Source: Planctomycetota bacterium (GTDB lineage: Bacteria; Planctomycetota; Phycisphaerae; UBA1845; PWPN01). Taken from it: a stretch of 64,000 nt of DNA. This document shows, piece by piece, positions 49,334-58,325 of this stretch (positions are counted from its first letter, which is position 1; every line of letters starts with the position of its first letter). The notes under the pieces were generated by a model. That model saw only the letters and a list, made by a program, of their open reading frames with translations, did no database searches and was not told the origin of the DNA. The stretch lies in assembly GCA_022711465.1 (NCBI GenBank), contig JAKLEZ010000011.1, positions 126,001 through 190,000 of the forward strand, in the 5' to 3' direction. The position numbers were made by a program, and so were the translations under genes.

Positions 49334-52129
49334 GTGCTGATCTGCGTGCCCGGCCTCCGCGCCGAGGACGCCCTTCTCACCCTGGGTGACTTCATCATCG
49401 CCATCGACACCGACCTCGTCTCCGAGAGCAGTTACCCGACCGGGGGCAATGACGAACGCCCGGCGATGATCCTCGACGGTGCTGCCGACACGAAGTACCT
49501 GAACTTCGGCGAGGAGTACTCGGGCTTCATCGTCATACCGACACACGGCTCCTCGACCGTGCAGAGTATGATGCTCACCACGGCCAACGACGCCGAGGAA
49601 CGCGATCCGGCGACGTACGAGATCTACGGCACGAATGAGCCAATCGTCAGTGCCAACAACAGCGACGGCAAGGGTGAAACCTGGACGCTGATCGCCTCGG
49701 GCTCACTTGCCCTCCCTGTGGAACGACTGACGGCCGCGCCGATCGCGGGATTCACCAATACGACCGCCTATACCGCATACAAGGTGCTCTTCCCCACGGT
49801 CAAGAACGCCGCGGCCGCCAACTCGATGCAGGTCGCCGAGGTGGCTCTGTACGAGACGACTGACGGCACCAGCCCCAACATCCTCAGCGAAGGCGGCGTC
49901 GTCCTGGCCGTCGATGACAACTCGGCCAGCTCGTACCCGGTTCCCTCCGAGAACCCCGCCAACATCCTCGACGGCATGCCGAGCTCGAAGTACCTCAACT
50001 TCGGCAGGGACAAGTCGGGGTTCATCGTCACGCCGGCGCGCGGTGCCTCCGCCGTGCAGAGCATGGCGATCTGCACGGCCAACGACGTCCTTGACTATGC
50101 GGAGCGCAACCCGACCTCCTACGAGATCTACGGCACGAACGATCCCATCACCAGCGAAGACAACAGTCTGGGCACCGCCGAGAACTGGACGCTGGTTGCG
50201 GCGGGCGAGCTCGCGCTGCCGTTGACCAACTTCACGTGGGGACCGGTGGTCAGCTTCACCAACGCGACCGCCTACACCTCGTACAAGGTGCTCTTCCCGA
50301 CCGTCAGGGACATGAATGCCACCGGGGACGCGGTCACGGCGAACTCGATGCAGATCTCGGAAGTGACGATGTACGAGTCGACCGACGGAACCGGCTCCAA
50401 TGTGCTGGCCAGCGGCGGTATCGTCCTGGCCATCGATCCCGATTCGAGGTCCGAATCGTTCTACGCGGCCGCCGTCGCGCCGCCGCAAGCCATCGACGGC
50501 AGCACACTCACCCAGTATACGAACACCGGCGGCGTCAATTCCGGCTTCATTGCCACGCCCTCCGTCGGGCTAAGCATCGCGACCTCGTTCAAGATCACCA
50601 CCGCCGACACCGCCCCGGAGAACGACCCCGCCGCATGGACGCTCTACGGAACGGTTGAGCCGATCGTCAGTGCCGACAACAGCGCCGGTGACCTGGAGAG
50701 CTGGACGGCCATCGCTTCCGGAACAGTAGACCTGCCGGTCGAGCGCTTGACCGAAGGCCCGGTCATCCCCTTCACCAACACGACGGCATACACATCCTAT
50801 CGCATGCTGTTCACGAATCTGCGCGACGCTTCGACCGCGATCTCGATGCAGATGGCGGAAGTCCAGCTCTTCGGCACCATCGTCAGCCAGATGCCGGACC
50901 AGCTGCTGAGCCCGGGCGACTTCATCATCGCGTTTGATCTCGATCCTGACACCAGCGGCAGCAACTACCCTGCCAACGAGGATCCCCCGAAGGCCTTTGA
51001 CAACAACACCGGCACGAAGTACCTGAACTTCGCCATGGGCAACTCGGGCCTCATCGTCACACCCACTGGCGGGCCGTCGGTGGTTCGGAGCTTGGTGCTC
51101 ACCACGGCCAATGACTGGGCCCAGCGCGACCCCGCCTCGTTCGCGCTGTATGGAACGAATGACGCGATCGTCAGCATAAACAACAGCCTCGGTACCGCCG
51201 AGAACTGGACCCTGATCGCGGAGGGCCCGCTGGCTCTTCCCGACGCCCGGTTCACCGCCGGAGCACCGGTCACCTTTGACAATGCAACCAGCTATACGTC
51301 GTACAAACTGCTCTTCCCAACGATCAAGGACGCCCCGGCAACCAACTCCATGCAGATCGCCGAGGTGGCTCTGCATACTGAGCCGGACGGAGCCGGCACC
51401 AACGTGCTTGTCGCCGGCAGCCCGGTCCTGGCCATCGACGCCGATGTCGTACCGTCCAGCTCCTACCCGGCGGCCGAAAGCCCCGCAAACGCCATCGATC
51501 GGACGACCCCGGCCAAGTACCTCAATTTCGGCGAGAACAACTCCGGGTTCATCGTCCAGCCGTCCGTCGGATCCACCGTCGTGACTTCGTTCAAGTTCAT
51601 CACCGCCAATGACGCCCCGGAGCGGGACCCCGCCGGCTGGGCACTCTACGGCACCAACGACACGATCGTCTCCGCCGACAACGGCCACGGGGACCTCGAG
51701 AGCTGGACGCCGATCGCTTCGGGCACCATGTCGCTGCCGGCCGCGCGCCAGTCCGCCGGGTCGATCGTCGAGTTCGAGAACACGGCGGACTACACGGCTT
51801 ACCGCATGGTGTTCACCAGTGTGAAAGACGCCGCGGTAGCCAACTCGATGCAGTTTGGCGAGGTCCAGTTCTATGGGACCATCGGCGTGGCCTGCAACAA
51901 ACCGTTCGCCGACGGCGACGGCGACGGCGACGTGGACCAGATTGACTTCGCCACGTTCCAGCTCTGTTTCACCGGCGCGGGTGGCGCTGCCACGAGCCAC
52001 GAATGCAGATGCCTGGACCGCGACAAGGATACCGACGTCGATACCCTGGACTTCGCGGCGTTCGTGTACTGTGTGACCGGACCCGCGATTCCATGGACTC
52101 AGGAGTCACGCCCCAACTGCGTGCCCTGA
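49334..52129 (+). CDS. exported protein of five beta-sandwich-like repeats with dockerin-like tail
   Basis: 931 residues from a GTG at 49334. Five repeats of about 170-180 residues share the pattern 'LAID....SSYP...PA.AIDG...KYLNFG...SGFIV.P..G...V.S....TANDA.ERDPA...LYGTN..IVS.DNS.G..E.WT.IA.G...LP..R'. They look like discoidin-type carbohydrate-binding modules. Residues about 855-931 hold two dockerin-like loops (DGDGDGDVDQIDF, DRDKDTDVDTLDF). The start is doubtful: a strong ribosome site and ATG lie at 49174 in another frame, while the end of a signal peptide (RLAGLAAVLICVPGLRA) is in the ORF frame after a stop at 49298-49300, so a frameshift near 49300-49330 is likely. Confidence 0.8.
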   Translation: MLICVPGLRAEDALLTLGDFIIAIDTDLVSESSYPTGGNDERPAMILDGAADTKYLNFGEEYSGFIVIPTHGSSTVQSMMLTTANDAEERDPATYEIYGTNEPIVSANNSDGKGETWTLIASGSLALPVERLTAAPIAGFTNTTAYTAYKVLFPTVKNAAAANSMQVAEVALYETTDGTSPNILSEGGVVLAVDDNSASSYPVPSENPANILDGMPSSKYLNFGRDKSGFIVTPARGASAVQSMAICTANDVLDYAERNPTSYEIYGTNDPITSEDNSLGTAENWTLVAAGELALPLTNFTWGPVVSFTNATAYTSYKVLFPTVRDMNATGDAVTANSMQISEVTMYESTDGTGSNVLASGGIVLAIDPDSRSESFYAAAVAPPQAIDGSTLTQYTNTGGVNSGFIATPSVGLSIATSFKITTADTAPENDPAAWTLYGTVEPIVSADNSAGDLESWTAIASGTVDLPVERLTEGPVIPFTNTTAYTSYRMLFTNLRDASTAISMQMAEVQLFGTIVSQMPDQLLSPGDFIIAFDLDPDTSGSNYPANEDPPKAFDNNTGTKYLNFAMGNSGLIVTPTGGPSVVRSLVLTTANDWAQRDPASFALYGTNDAIVSINNSLGTAENWTLIAEGPLALPDARFTAGAPVTFDNATSYTSYKLLFPTIKDAPATNSMQIAEVALHTEPDGAGTNVLVAGSPVLAIDADVVPSSSYPAAESPANAIDRTTPAKYLNFGENNSGFIVQPSVGSTVVTSFKFITANDAPERDPAGWALYGTNDTIVSADNGHGDLESWTPIASGTMSLPAARQSAGSIVEFENTADYTAYRMVFTSVKDAAVANSMQFGEVQFYGTIGVACNKPFADGDGDGDVDQIDFATFQLCFTGAGGAATSHECRCLDRDKDTDVDTLDFAAFVYCVTGPAIPWTQESRPNCVP

Positions 52130-52207
52130 CCGATCGGCACGGGTTGACGACAAGATCCGCGCCATAAGGCCCGGCGCCCACAGGCCGCGGCCTCATGGCC
52201 CAGCAAT

Positions 52208-52260
52208 GAGGAAGGCAGCCTCTCGGCCGCCCCAAAAGGGAGCCGGAGACCGCCTTCCTC
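52208..52260. terminator. hairpin between convergent genes, possible terminator
   Basis: GAGGAAGGC (52208-52216) pairs perfectly with GCCTTCCTC (52252-52260); the interior pairs further with bulges around CCC-AAAA-GGG. It stands between a gene ending at 52129 and one ending at 52326 from the other side. No clear T-tract, so intrinsic termination is only possible. Confidence 0.45.
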
Positions 52261-52325
52261 GTTTGATGCTGGCTTCCTCACGTCATAGCTATGCTGCGTC
52301 GGGCTCGCCTTGATGTGACCTGTTT

Positions 52326-53573
52326 CTACCGAGCCAGTTCCCTCGGCCCCAGTGTGACCACGCTCAGGCGATCACGCGGGTGGCGAGCGAGAAAACCGCG
52401 AATATCCGACACGGTCACCGCCTGGATGCGGGCGAGCTTCTCGGTGATGGGGATGGGGCAACCATGGAAGAAGAGGTCGTCGGCCAGGCGGCTGGCTCGC
52501 GAGCGGGTCACGTCCCCGCGGGTGCGCACCTGGGCCACCAGGCCGGTGATGGCTCGCTGGACCTCCTCCTCGGTCAGGTCCTCACTGAGCCGGTTGATCT
52601 CGCGAAGCAACGTGGCGTAAGTCTGGTCCACACGATCGGGAGTCGTGGAGGCCCCGACGTGGAGCATGCCGCCGGTCCGGGGGTGATCAGACCACGCACC
52701 GACCCAGTACACCAGGCCCTGCTTCTCCCGAACCTCGGTGAACAGCCGCCCGCTCATGCCTCCGGACAGTACACCGATCAGCACCAGCTCCACCGGAAAA
52801 TCGGCATCGGTGACCGCCGAGCCCGGAAAGCAGATGGCCACGTGCTCCTGCTCGAGTTCCTTGTGGTGGTGCGATCGGCCGGGATTGAACCGCAGTGAGG
52901 GCGACGCCGCCTCGCCCTCTCCCTCGACCGGGCCGAACCCTGTGAACTCGCGCTCGAACAGGTCGGCCACGCGCTCGGTATCCACCGCACCGGCCACCGC
53001 GACCTGCATCCGCCGGGAGGAGAACAGCCGGCGCCAGTGCTCGACGATCTGCTCACGACCGATTCGCCCCAGACTCTCCTCGTCGCCCAACGCATGACGT
53101 CCCAGCGGTTCGCCGTAGGCCTGCCGGCAGATCAACTTGCGGACCAGTTCGTCCGGGTCATCCCTGAGAGCGGCCAGGGACTGGCGGGCGAGATCCACCG
53201 CCACCGCGCAGGCTTCCTCCGGAAAGGTCGGCGTTCGCAGGATCTCCGCGTACAGGGTGATCACCTGCTCGACGAACTCCGGCAGGCAGAGACTGGCGAA
53301 GCCCACCGTCTCCCGTCCGGCATACGAATCGTGGCTTGCCCCGATGGCATCAAAGGCGTCGTTGACCCCGCGGGCGTCGCGCTTGGCCGTGCCCTTGGTG
53401 ACGGCCTCATTCAGCACATGGGCGACGCCAAGATACTCGGTCCGCTCGAAAGCGAAGCCCGCAGGCAGGCGGATCTCCATGGCCGCGACCGGGCGCCCGG
53501 GCAGCGGCTGCATAACCAGATCGATGCCGCAAGTGAGGCGACGGTGACAGGTGATGTCGGCGAAGGTGGACAT
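52326..53573 (-). CDS. M16 peptidase-like protein, catalytic motif degenerate
   Basis: 415 residues with the M16 (pitrilysin/mitochondrial processing) fold: VMQPLPGRPVAAMEIRLPAGFAFE, GVAHVLNEAVTKGT, the MQVAVAGAVD strand, HVAICFPGSA, VLSGGMSGRLFTEVREKQGLVYWVGA. The zinc motif HxxEH reads H52-V-L-N55-E56, and the downstream region where the third ligand Glu is expected reads LARQSLAALRDDP. Both point to loss of peptidase activity, as in the non-catalytic subunits of M16 pairs. Its ATG overlaps the stop of the upstream phosphomannomutase (TAATG). No active M16 partner lies nearby. Confidence 0.85.
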   Translation of the reverse strand: MSTFADITCHRRLTCGIDLVMQPLPGRPVAAMEIRLPAGFAFERTEYLGVAHVLNEAVTKGTAKRDARGVNDAFDAIGASHDSYAGRETVGFASLCLPEFVEQVITLYAEILRTPTFPEEACAVAVDLARQSLAALRDDPDELVRKLICRQAYGEPLGRHALGDEESLGRIGREQIVEHWRRLFSSRRMQVAVAGAVDTERVADLFEREFTGFGPVEGEGEAASPSLRFNPGRSHHHKELEQEHVAICFPGSAVTDADFPVELVLIGVLSGGMSGRLFTEVREKQGLVYWVGAWSDHPRTGGMLHVGASTTPDRVDQTYATLLREINRLSEDLTEEEVQRAITGLVAQVRTRGDVTRSRASRLADDLFFHGCPIPITEKLARIQAVTVSDIRGFLARHPRDRLSVVTLGPRELAR

Positions 53574-55237
53574 TAGCTCAATCTCGCGTTGCCTGCTTCC
53601 TCCATCTTCCGGCAGACCTCTTCCACCCGTGCGTCCAGGGCTTTCTGGCCGAACGCCTCCACGCTCACGCGGACCACAGGTTCGTCCATGGTAATGGTCT
53701 GGCGCACGTTGAACCACCAGTCCTCATACTGCACGGTGATGCCGTCGAGGTAGTCGATCTCGGCATCGGCATATTCGCGCCCCAGGTGCTTAAAGGTGGC
53801 TTTTGGATCTTGACAGCGAAAGGTGATCTGCCCGGAGCTGGCGTAACGACGAAGCGGAGCGATCAGTTCGCCAAGCGGTTGCCCGGTCAGGTTCAGCAGA
53901 TTCAGAACCTCGGCGAACGCGATCATGGCCGAATCGCAGAAGAAGTTCTCCCGAAAGTAGTAGTGCCCGCTCAGTTCGCCGGCGAACGCGCCTCGGGTGT
54001 CGGCCAGAGTCTTCTTCACGAAAGCGTGGCCGCAGCGTTCGCGCCGTGGCTGCCCGCCGCCTTTGCGGATCTCCTCGGGCACCACCCGCGAGGAGCGCAC
54101 ATCGTAGACCACCGTCGAGTTGGGAAACTCGCGAAGGAAATACGGGGCCAGCAGGGCGGTCACCAGGTCGCCGCGCACCGGGATCCCCTGGCCGTCCACC
54201 AGGATACAGCGGTCAGCGTCTCCGTCGAAACAGATGCCCAGGTCGGCCTTGGAGCGAACCATGCGATCCCGAAGCTGGGCCAGGTTGGCTTCATCGATCG
54301 GGTCAGGCTCGTGCACGAACTCGCCGTTGTGCTCGAAGTTCAGCGGAACGACCTCCAGCCAGTCGATATCGCCGAACAGAACCGGAAACCAGCGGCCGGC
54401 CATGCCATTGGAGGCATCAACCACGACCTGGAACGGCCGGTCACCATTCACCAGGTGACCCTCCTCCTTCAGAAACGCCCGCACGAAAGCCTTGTAGTCA
54501 GCGGTGAGGTCGCGCGTCTCTCGGCTGGCCTGGGCGGTACCGGAGTAGCGCAGCGTGTTCTTGGCGATCTTGCCGATCTTGCTCAGGCCGGTGTCGGCGC
54601 TGACCGGCCGTGCCTTCTGCCCGCATACCTTGAAACCATTGTAGTTGCCGGGGTTATGGCTCGCCGTGACCTGGACCCCGCCGCAGCAGACCAGCCGGTT
54701 GACGGCAAAGTAGAGTTGCGGAGTGTCAACCATGCCGATATCGATCACCGCCGCTCCACCCGCCTGCAGGCCACCGATGAGGGCCTCGGCCAGGTCCGGG
54801 GAGCTCCTTCGCATGTCCCGGCCGACGATCACCGTGGATTTGTCCGGCCGCCCGCGATCGTAGCCGCGAAGCTCGGAACGGAGGAACTGGGCGATGGCCA
54901 TGCCGATCCGCCAGGCCGACTCGGCACTGAGCGGGTCGGGATAGACCCCGCGGATGTCATTGGCTTTGAACAGCGTCTCGATCTGGTCGCGTTTCGGGGA
55001 TGCCGGACGAGCAGTCGGAGAGGCGGCTGAAGGAAGTGGCGACGAAAGTGCGACCGCACCGGCCACAGCTATCGACGCCCGCGGACTGCCGACCCGTTCA
55101 TCCTCGTTGAACTGACAGCCCTTGCACTTGGGATAGTGGCCCCGGCGACGACCACGACAGACCGCGTCGGAGAGCTTGAAACGCTCTTCGCCCGGGCAAA
55201 AGCGATAGTAGCCTTCCTGACCTTGGCGTTCAGGCAC
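53573..55237 (-). CDS. phosphomannomutase/phosphoglucomutase with N-terminal Cys motif
   Basis: 554 residues, about 90 more than usual. The alpha-D-phosphohexomutase core has the phospho-serine S193 in VTASHNPGNYNGFK, the metal loop DGDADR (D338, D340, D342) and the sugar-binding loop GELSGHYYFRE. It interconverts hexose 6- and 1-phosphates for polysaccharide precursor synthesis. The N-terminal extension carries C14, C27, C38 and C41 in CPGEERFKLSDAVC and HYPKCKGCQF, a possible zinc site, followed by an Ala/Pro-rich linker. GTG start at 55237. Coupled to the M16-like gene downstream. Confidence 0.9.
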   Translation of the reverse strand: MPERQGQEGYYRFCPGEERFKLSDAVCRGRRRGHYPKCKGCQFNEDERVGSPRASIAVAGAVALSSPLPSAASPTARPASPKRDQIETLFKANDIRGVYPDPLSAESAWRIGMAIAQFLRSELRGYDRGRPDKSTVIVGRDMRRSSPDLAEALIGGLQAGGAAVIDIGMVDTPQLYFAVNRLVCCGGVQVTASHNPGNYNGFKVCGQKARPVSADTGLSKIGKIAKNTLRYSGTAQASRETRDLTADYKAFVRAFLKEEGHLVNGDRPFQVVVDASNGMAGRWFPVLFGDIDWLEVVPLNFEHNGEFVHEPDPIDEANLAQLRDRMVRSKADLGICFDGDADRCILVDGQGIPVRGDLVTALLAPYFLREFPNSTVVYDVRSSRVVPEEIRKGGGQPRRERCGHAFVKKTLADTRGAFAGELSGHYYFRENFFCDSAMIAFAEVLNLLNLTGQPLGELIAPLRRYASSGQITFRCQDPKATFKHLGREYADAEIDYLDGITVQYEDWWFNVRQTITMDEPVVRVSVEAFGQKALDARVEEVCRKMEEAGNARLS

Positions 55238-55319
55238 GGGGTAGCCTCAGCTCACAAGGGTCCCTCAAAGTCCAGCCTATGTTACCCGGATTTGCGTCCG
55301 AGGCCAGCCTTCCGATGGT

Positions 55320-55347
55320 TTGACACCGGCCACCACCCAACTAGAAT
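55320..55347 (+). promoter_or_regulatory. strong promoter giving a leaderless efflux-protein message
   Basis: Perfect TTGACA (55320-55325), 16 nt, TAGAAT (55342-55347). The ATG at 55355 is 7 nt beyond the -10, so the transcript should begin at the start codon. Confidence 0.65.
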
Positions 55348-55354
55348 GCCGGGC

Positions 55355-57262
55355 ATGGCATGGCAGCATTCTCGGCACACCGGATGGCTTGCCGCCGCGG
55401 TTCTCGTTGCGGCGCTGGCCTGTGATTCCACTCCCCAATTGGGCAGCGGCGTCTCCCAGGTCGGAGCGGGCCGCCGCTACGCGAACCTTCACCGGGGCGA
55501 CGGCACCACCTCCGCCCGACTGGCTCAGGACACCGGCGCGGCGGCGCAGCCGCAAGACCTACCCTCCCGGCCGGTCAAGCCCGCCGACACCCGACCTGCC
55601 AAGGCCGGGGCCGAAATCAGCTTCCAGATCCCTGATCCGACCGCCATCGAGATCGTCCTCAAGCAGGAGAAGGACAAAGAGCTCGGTCTGCTCGCCCAAC
55701 GTGTGCTCAGTGCTGAGGACCGCCAGCGCGAGGAACGGGAAATCAACACCCTCTATGCCCGGTTCCACGACAACATCCTGACCAAGTCCGGGGTGATCCG
55801 TCGGCCCAAGCAGGTCGAGCTCCGCCTGGCGGACGTCATCCGCCGGACCCTGCAGAGCAACTACGCCATTCAGGTTCGGGCCTACGACCCGGCCATTGAG
55901 ACGACCAAGATCGTCGAGGCCGAAGCTCAGTTCGACGCGGTCTACTTCGGTAAGACCAACTACAGCCGCCTCGACCGGCCGACCAGTTCCGCTCTCGTGA
56001 GTAGCCAGAGCGACCAGCGCGATTTCGAGACCGGCGTCAAGAAGCTGCTATCTACCGGCACGCAGATTCAGGTCAGCTACGCCCTGTCGCGAACCTGGAC
56101 CAACCTGACCTACCAGACACTCAACCCGTCTTACGCCGACGACTTCGCGGTCGAGTTCCGCCAGCCGTTCCTCAAGGGCTTCGGACTGGACGTGAACCGG
56201 TCCCAGATCGAAATCCGCAAGCTGGACCGGGCGATCAGCATCGAGAAGCTCCGGAAGGACATCATCGACGCGATTCACAACACCGAGCAGGCTTACTGGA
56301 CACTGGCCCAGGCCCGCCGGCGAGTGGCCATATCCGCCCGGCTCCTGACCAACCTGGAGCTGATCTTGCAGCGGCTCGAACAACGCAAGGCGGCAGGCTA
56401 CGACGTCTACGGCGTTCAACTCAACCTCACCACCAGCCGCATCGAGCAGCGACGGGCCGACTTCATTCGCCGCTGCAACGACGTCAAGAACGCCGAGACC
56501 GCATTGCTCGCCTTGATGAACGATCCGGAGATGAACCTCGCCGAAGACTACGAAGTGATCCCTGTCGATACCATGTCACTCGAGCCGATCGTGGTTGACG
56601 AGCTCGGTGAGGTGGCCGCGGCCCTGACCTACCGGTCGGAACTGCACCAGGCCAAGCATGCCATCGAGCAAGCCCAGCTGGCCATTGGCGTCGCCAAGAA
56701 CCAGGCTTTGCCCAAGCTGGATGTCATCTTCCGCTACCTGATTGACGGCATGGGCTCGGATGCCCATGGGGCGTTCAGCCAGATGTGGGACAACCGCTTC
56801 AACGAGTACGTGGTCGGCCTGGAGTTCGAGTATCCGATCGGCGACCGTGGCCCGGAGGCCGCCTTGCGCCGGGCACGGCTCCAGCAGGCTCAGGCCATCA
56901 CCAGCCACCGGGCCCAGATCGAGAACGCCATCCGCGAGGTTCGACAGGCAGTCCGCGACCTGAACACCGGCTACGAGCAGATCGGGCCAAGCTTGCGGGC
57001 GGCCGAGGCGTCCCTCGACCAGCTCAGAGCCACCCGAGCCCGGCAGGAGAAGCTCGACCCCCCCTCCTTGCAGGTCGAACTCGACGCCCATGAGACCTTG
57101 GCCAGTACCCGTGACAGCCTGCTCCAGGTTCTGGCGAACTACAACATCGCCCTCAGCAACCTGGAAAAACAGAAGGGCACGCTGCTCCAGTACAACAACG
57201 TCGTGATCCGCGGCGTGGACGACAAGAGCTACGAGAAACCCTATCAGCCGATCTCACGCTGA
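55355..57262 (+). CDS. TolC-like outer-membrane efflux protein
   Basis: 635 residues. Signal peptide with possible lipobox (VAALAC, C23), a polar Pro-rich region to about residue 110, then a TolC-type repeat structure. Helical segments such as DVIRRTLQSNYAIQVRAYDPAIETTKIVEAEAQFDAVYFG and IIDAIHNTEQAYWTLAQARRRVAI each exceed this field's quoting rule only if joined; strands include DDFAVEFRQPFLKGFGLDVN and YVVGLEFEYPIGDRGPEAAL. It would form the outer-membrane channel of an export or efflux complex; no membrane-fusion or pump gene is adjacent. ATG 55355 preferred because of the promoter placement; 55346 overlaps the -10 box. Confidence 0.85.
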   Translation: MAWQHSRHTGWLAAAVLVAALACDSTPQLGSGVSQVGAGRRYANLHRGDGTTSARLAQDTGAAAQPQDLPSRPVKPADTRPAKAGAEISFQIPDPTAIEIVLKQEKDKELGLLAQRVLSAEDRQREEREINTLYARFHDNILTKSGVIRRPKQVELRLADVIRRTLQSNYAIQVRAYDPAIETTKIVEAEAQFDAVYFGKTNYSRLDRPTSSALVSSQSDQRDFETGVKKLLSTGTQIQVSYALSRTWTNLTYQTLNPSYADDFAVEFRQPFLKGFGLDVNRSQIEIRKLDRAISIEKLRKDIIDAIHNTEQAYWTLAQARRRVAISARLLTNLELILQRLEQRKAAGYDVYGVQLNLTTSRIEQRRADFIRRCNDVKNAETALLALMNDPEMNLAEDYEVIPVDTMSLEPIVVDELGEVAAALTYRSELHQAKHAIEQAQLAIGVAKNQALPKLDVIFRYLIDGMGSDAHGAFSQMWDNRFNEYVVGLEFEYPIGDRGPEAALRRARLQQAQAITSHRAQIENAIREVRQAVRDLNTGYEQIGPSLRAAEASLDQLRATRARQEKLDPPSLQVELDAHETLASTRDSLLQVLANYNIALSNLEKQKGTLLQYNNVVIRGVDDKSYEKPYQPISR

Positions 57263-57348
57263 ACGGACGACGAGACCCGATCAGAGCCCCAGATGGCGCG
57301 GACGATCCGCGCGATGGGTAGCCGGGGATCGGAAGTGAGAAGCCAGAA

Positions 57349-58227
57349 GTGAGACCGGATCAGCCCCCGACGTCGCTGAACCATCTGTTCGCCGATCACT
57401 CCCGCCACTGGAGTGGCAACCTCTACGTCTACCCGGTGATCAGTCGCCGAAGCGGCGGGCTGTCCATCGGGATCAACCTCAACCCGGACAAGGCCTGTAA
57501 CTTCGACTGCGTCTACTGCCAGGTGGACCGATCCGTTCCGCCGGCCGTTCGCAAGGTGGATCTCGACCGGCTGAGCCAGGAACTCGATCAGATGATCCAA
57601 TTGGCCGTCGATGGCGAGCTTTTCGCAGGCGGCCCCCTGGCAACCACTCCCCACTCGCACCGGTCGATTCGGGACATCGCTTTCTCCGGCGACGGCGAGC
57701 CGACCGCTTCACCAGTGTTTCTCGAAGCGGTGGAGCTCGCCGCCGGCCTTCGCGGACGCCACAACCTCGATGACGTCAAGTTGCGGGTCATTACGGACGC
57801 GGCTTACCTCAATAGGCCGCGCGTCAGGAAGGCCCTGGCGATCCTCGACGCCAACAACGGCGAAATCTGGGCTAAGCTCGACGCCGGAACCGACGAACGC
57901 TTCCGATTGATCAACCGGGCCAACATGCCGCTGCAGACCATTCTGGACAATATCTGCGACGCCGCCCGCGTTCGCCCAGTGGTGATCCAGTCGCTGTGGA
58001 TGAGGATCCACGGCCAAGCCCCGCCCGCAACCGAAATCGATGCCTTCGCCGACCGGCTGAAGACCATCCTCGACCAGGGCGGTCGCTTCTCGCTCATTCA
58101 GATCTACACCGTCGCCCGCCAGACCGCCGAGCAGTACGTCAGCCCCCTGCCCGATGGGGAGTTGAATACCATTGCCGACCGAGTACGAGCACGCATCGCC
58201 GCCCCCGTCGCGGTTTTCGGGGGATGA
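57349..58227 (+). CDS. radical SAM protein
   Basis: 292 residues with the iron-sulfur motif CNFDCVYC (C50, C54, C57). This is followed by DIAFSGDGEPTASPVF (the glycine-rich SAM region), DDVKLRVITDAAYLNRPRV and IWAKLDAGTDERFRLINRANMP. The pattern resembles wybutosine-type or 'DUF5131/CofH-like' stand-alone radical SAM proteins; no precise function can be assigned. GTG start. It follows the efflux gene by 86 bases and may be co-transcribed. Confidence 0.82.
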   Translation: MRPDQPPTSLNHLFADHSRHWSGNLYVYPVISRRSGGLSIGINLNPDKACNFDCVYCQVDRSVPPAVRKVDLDRLSQELDQMIQLAVDGELFAGGPLATTPHSHRSIRDIAFSGDGEPTASPVFLEAVELAAGLRGRHNLDDVKLRVITDAAYLNRPRVRKALAILDANNGEIWAKLDAGTDERFRLINRANMPLQTILDNICDAARVRPVVIQSLWMRIHGQAPPATEIDAFADRLKTILDQGGRFSLIQIYTVARQTAEQYVSPLPDGELNTIADRVRARIAAPVAVFGG

Positions 58228-58311
58228 GAATCTCGCCCCCGCCCCCGCCTGCCGTACCGCACCCGCACGGCCCCTGACCCCCCCCACCTTCCCACGAAGC
58301 CGTCCCACGAC

Positions 58312-58317
58312 TACACT
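58312..58317 (+). promoter_or_regulatory. -10 box 8 nt before the ExoD-like gene
   Basis: TACACT at 58312-58317, 8 nt before ATG 58326; no ribosome site lies between. Same leaderless geometry as for folP and the efflux gene; the -35 is weak. Confidence 0.35.
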
Positions 58318-58325
58318 CGCTCGTC

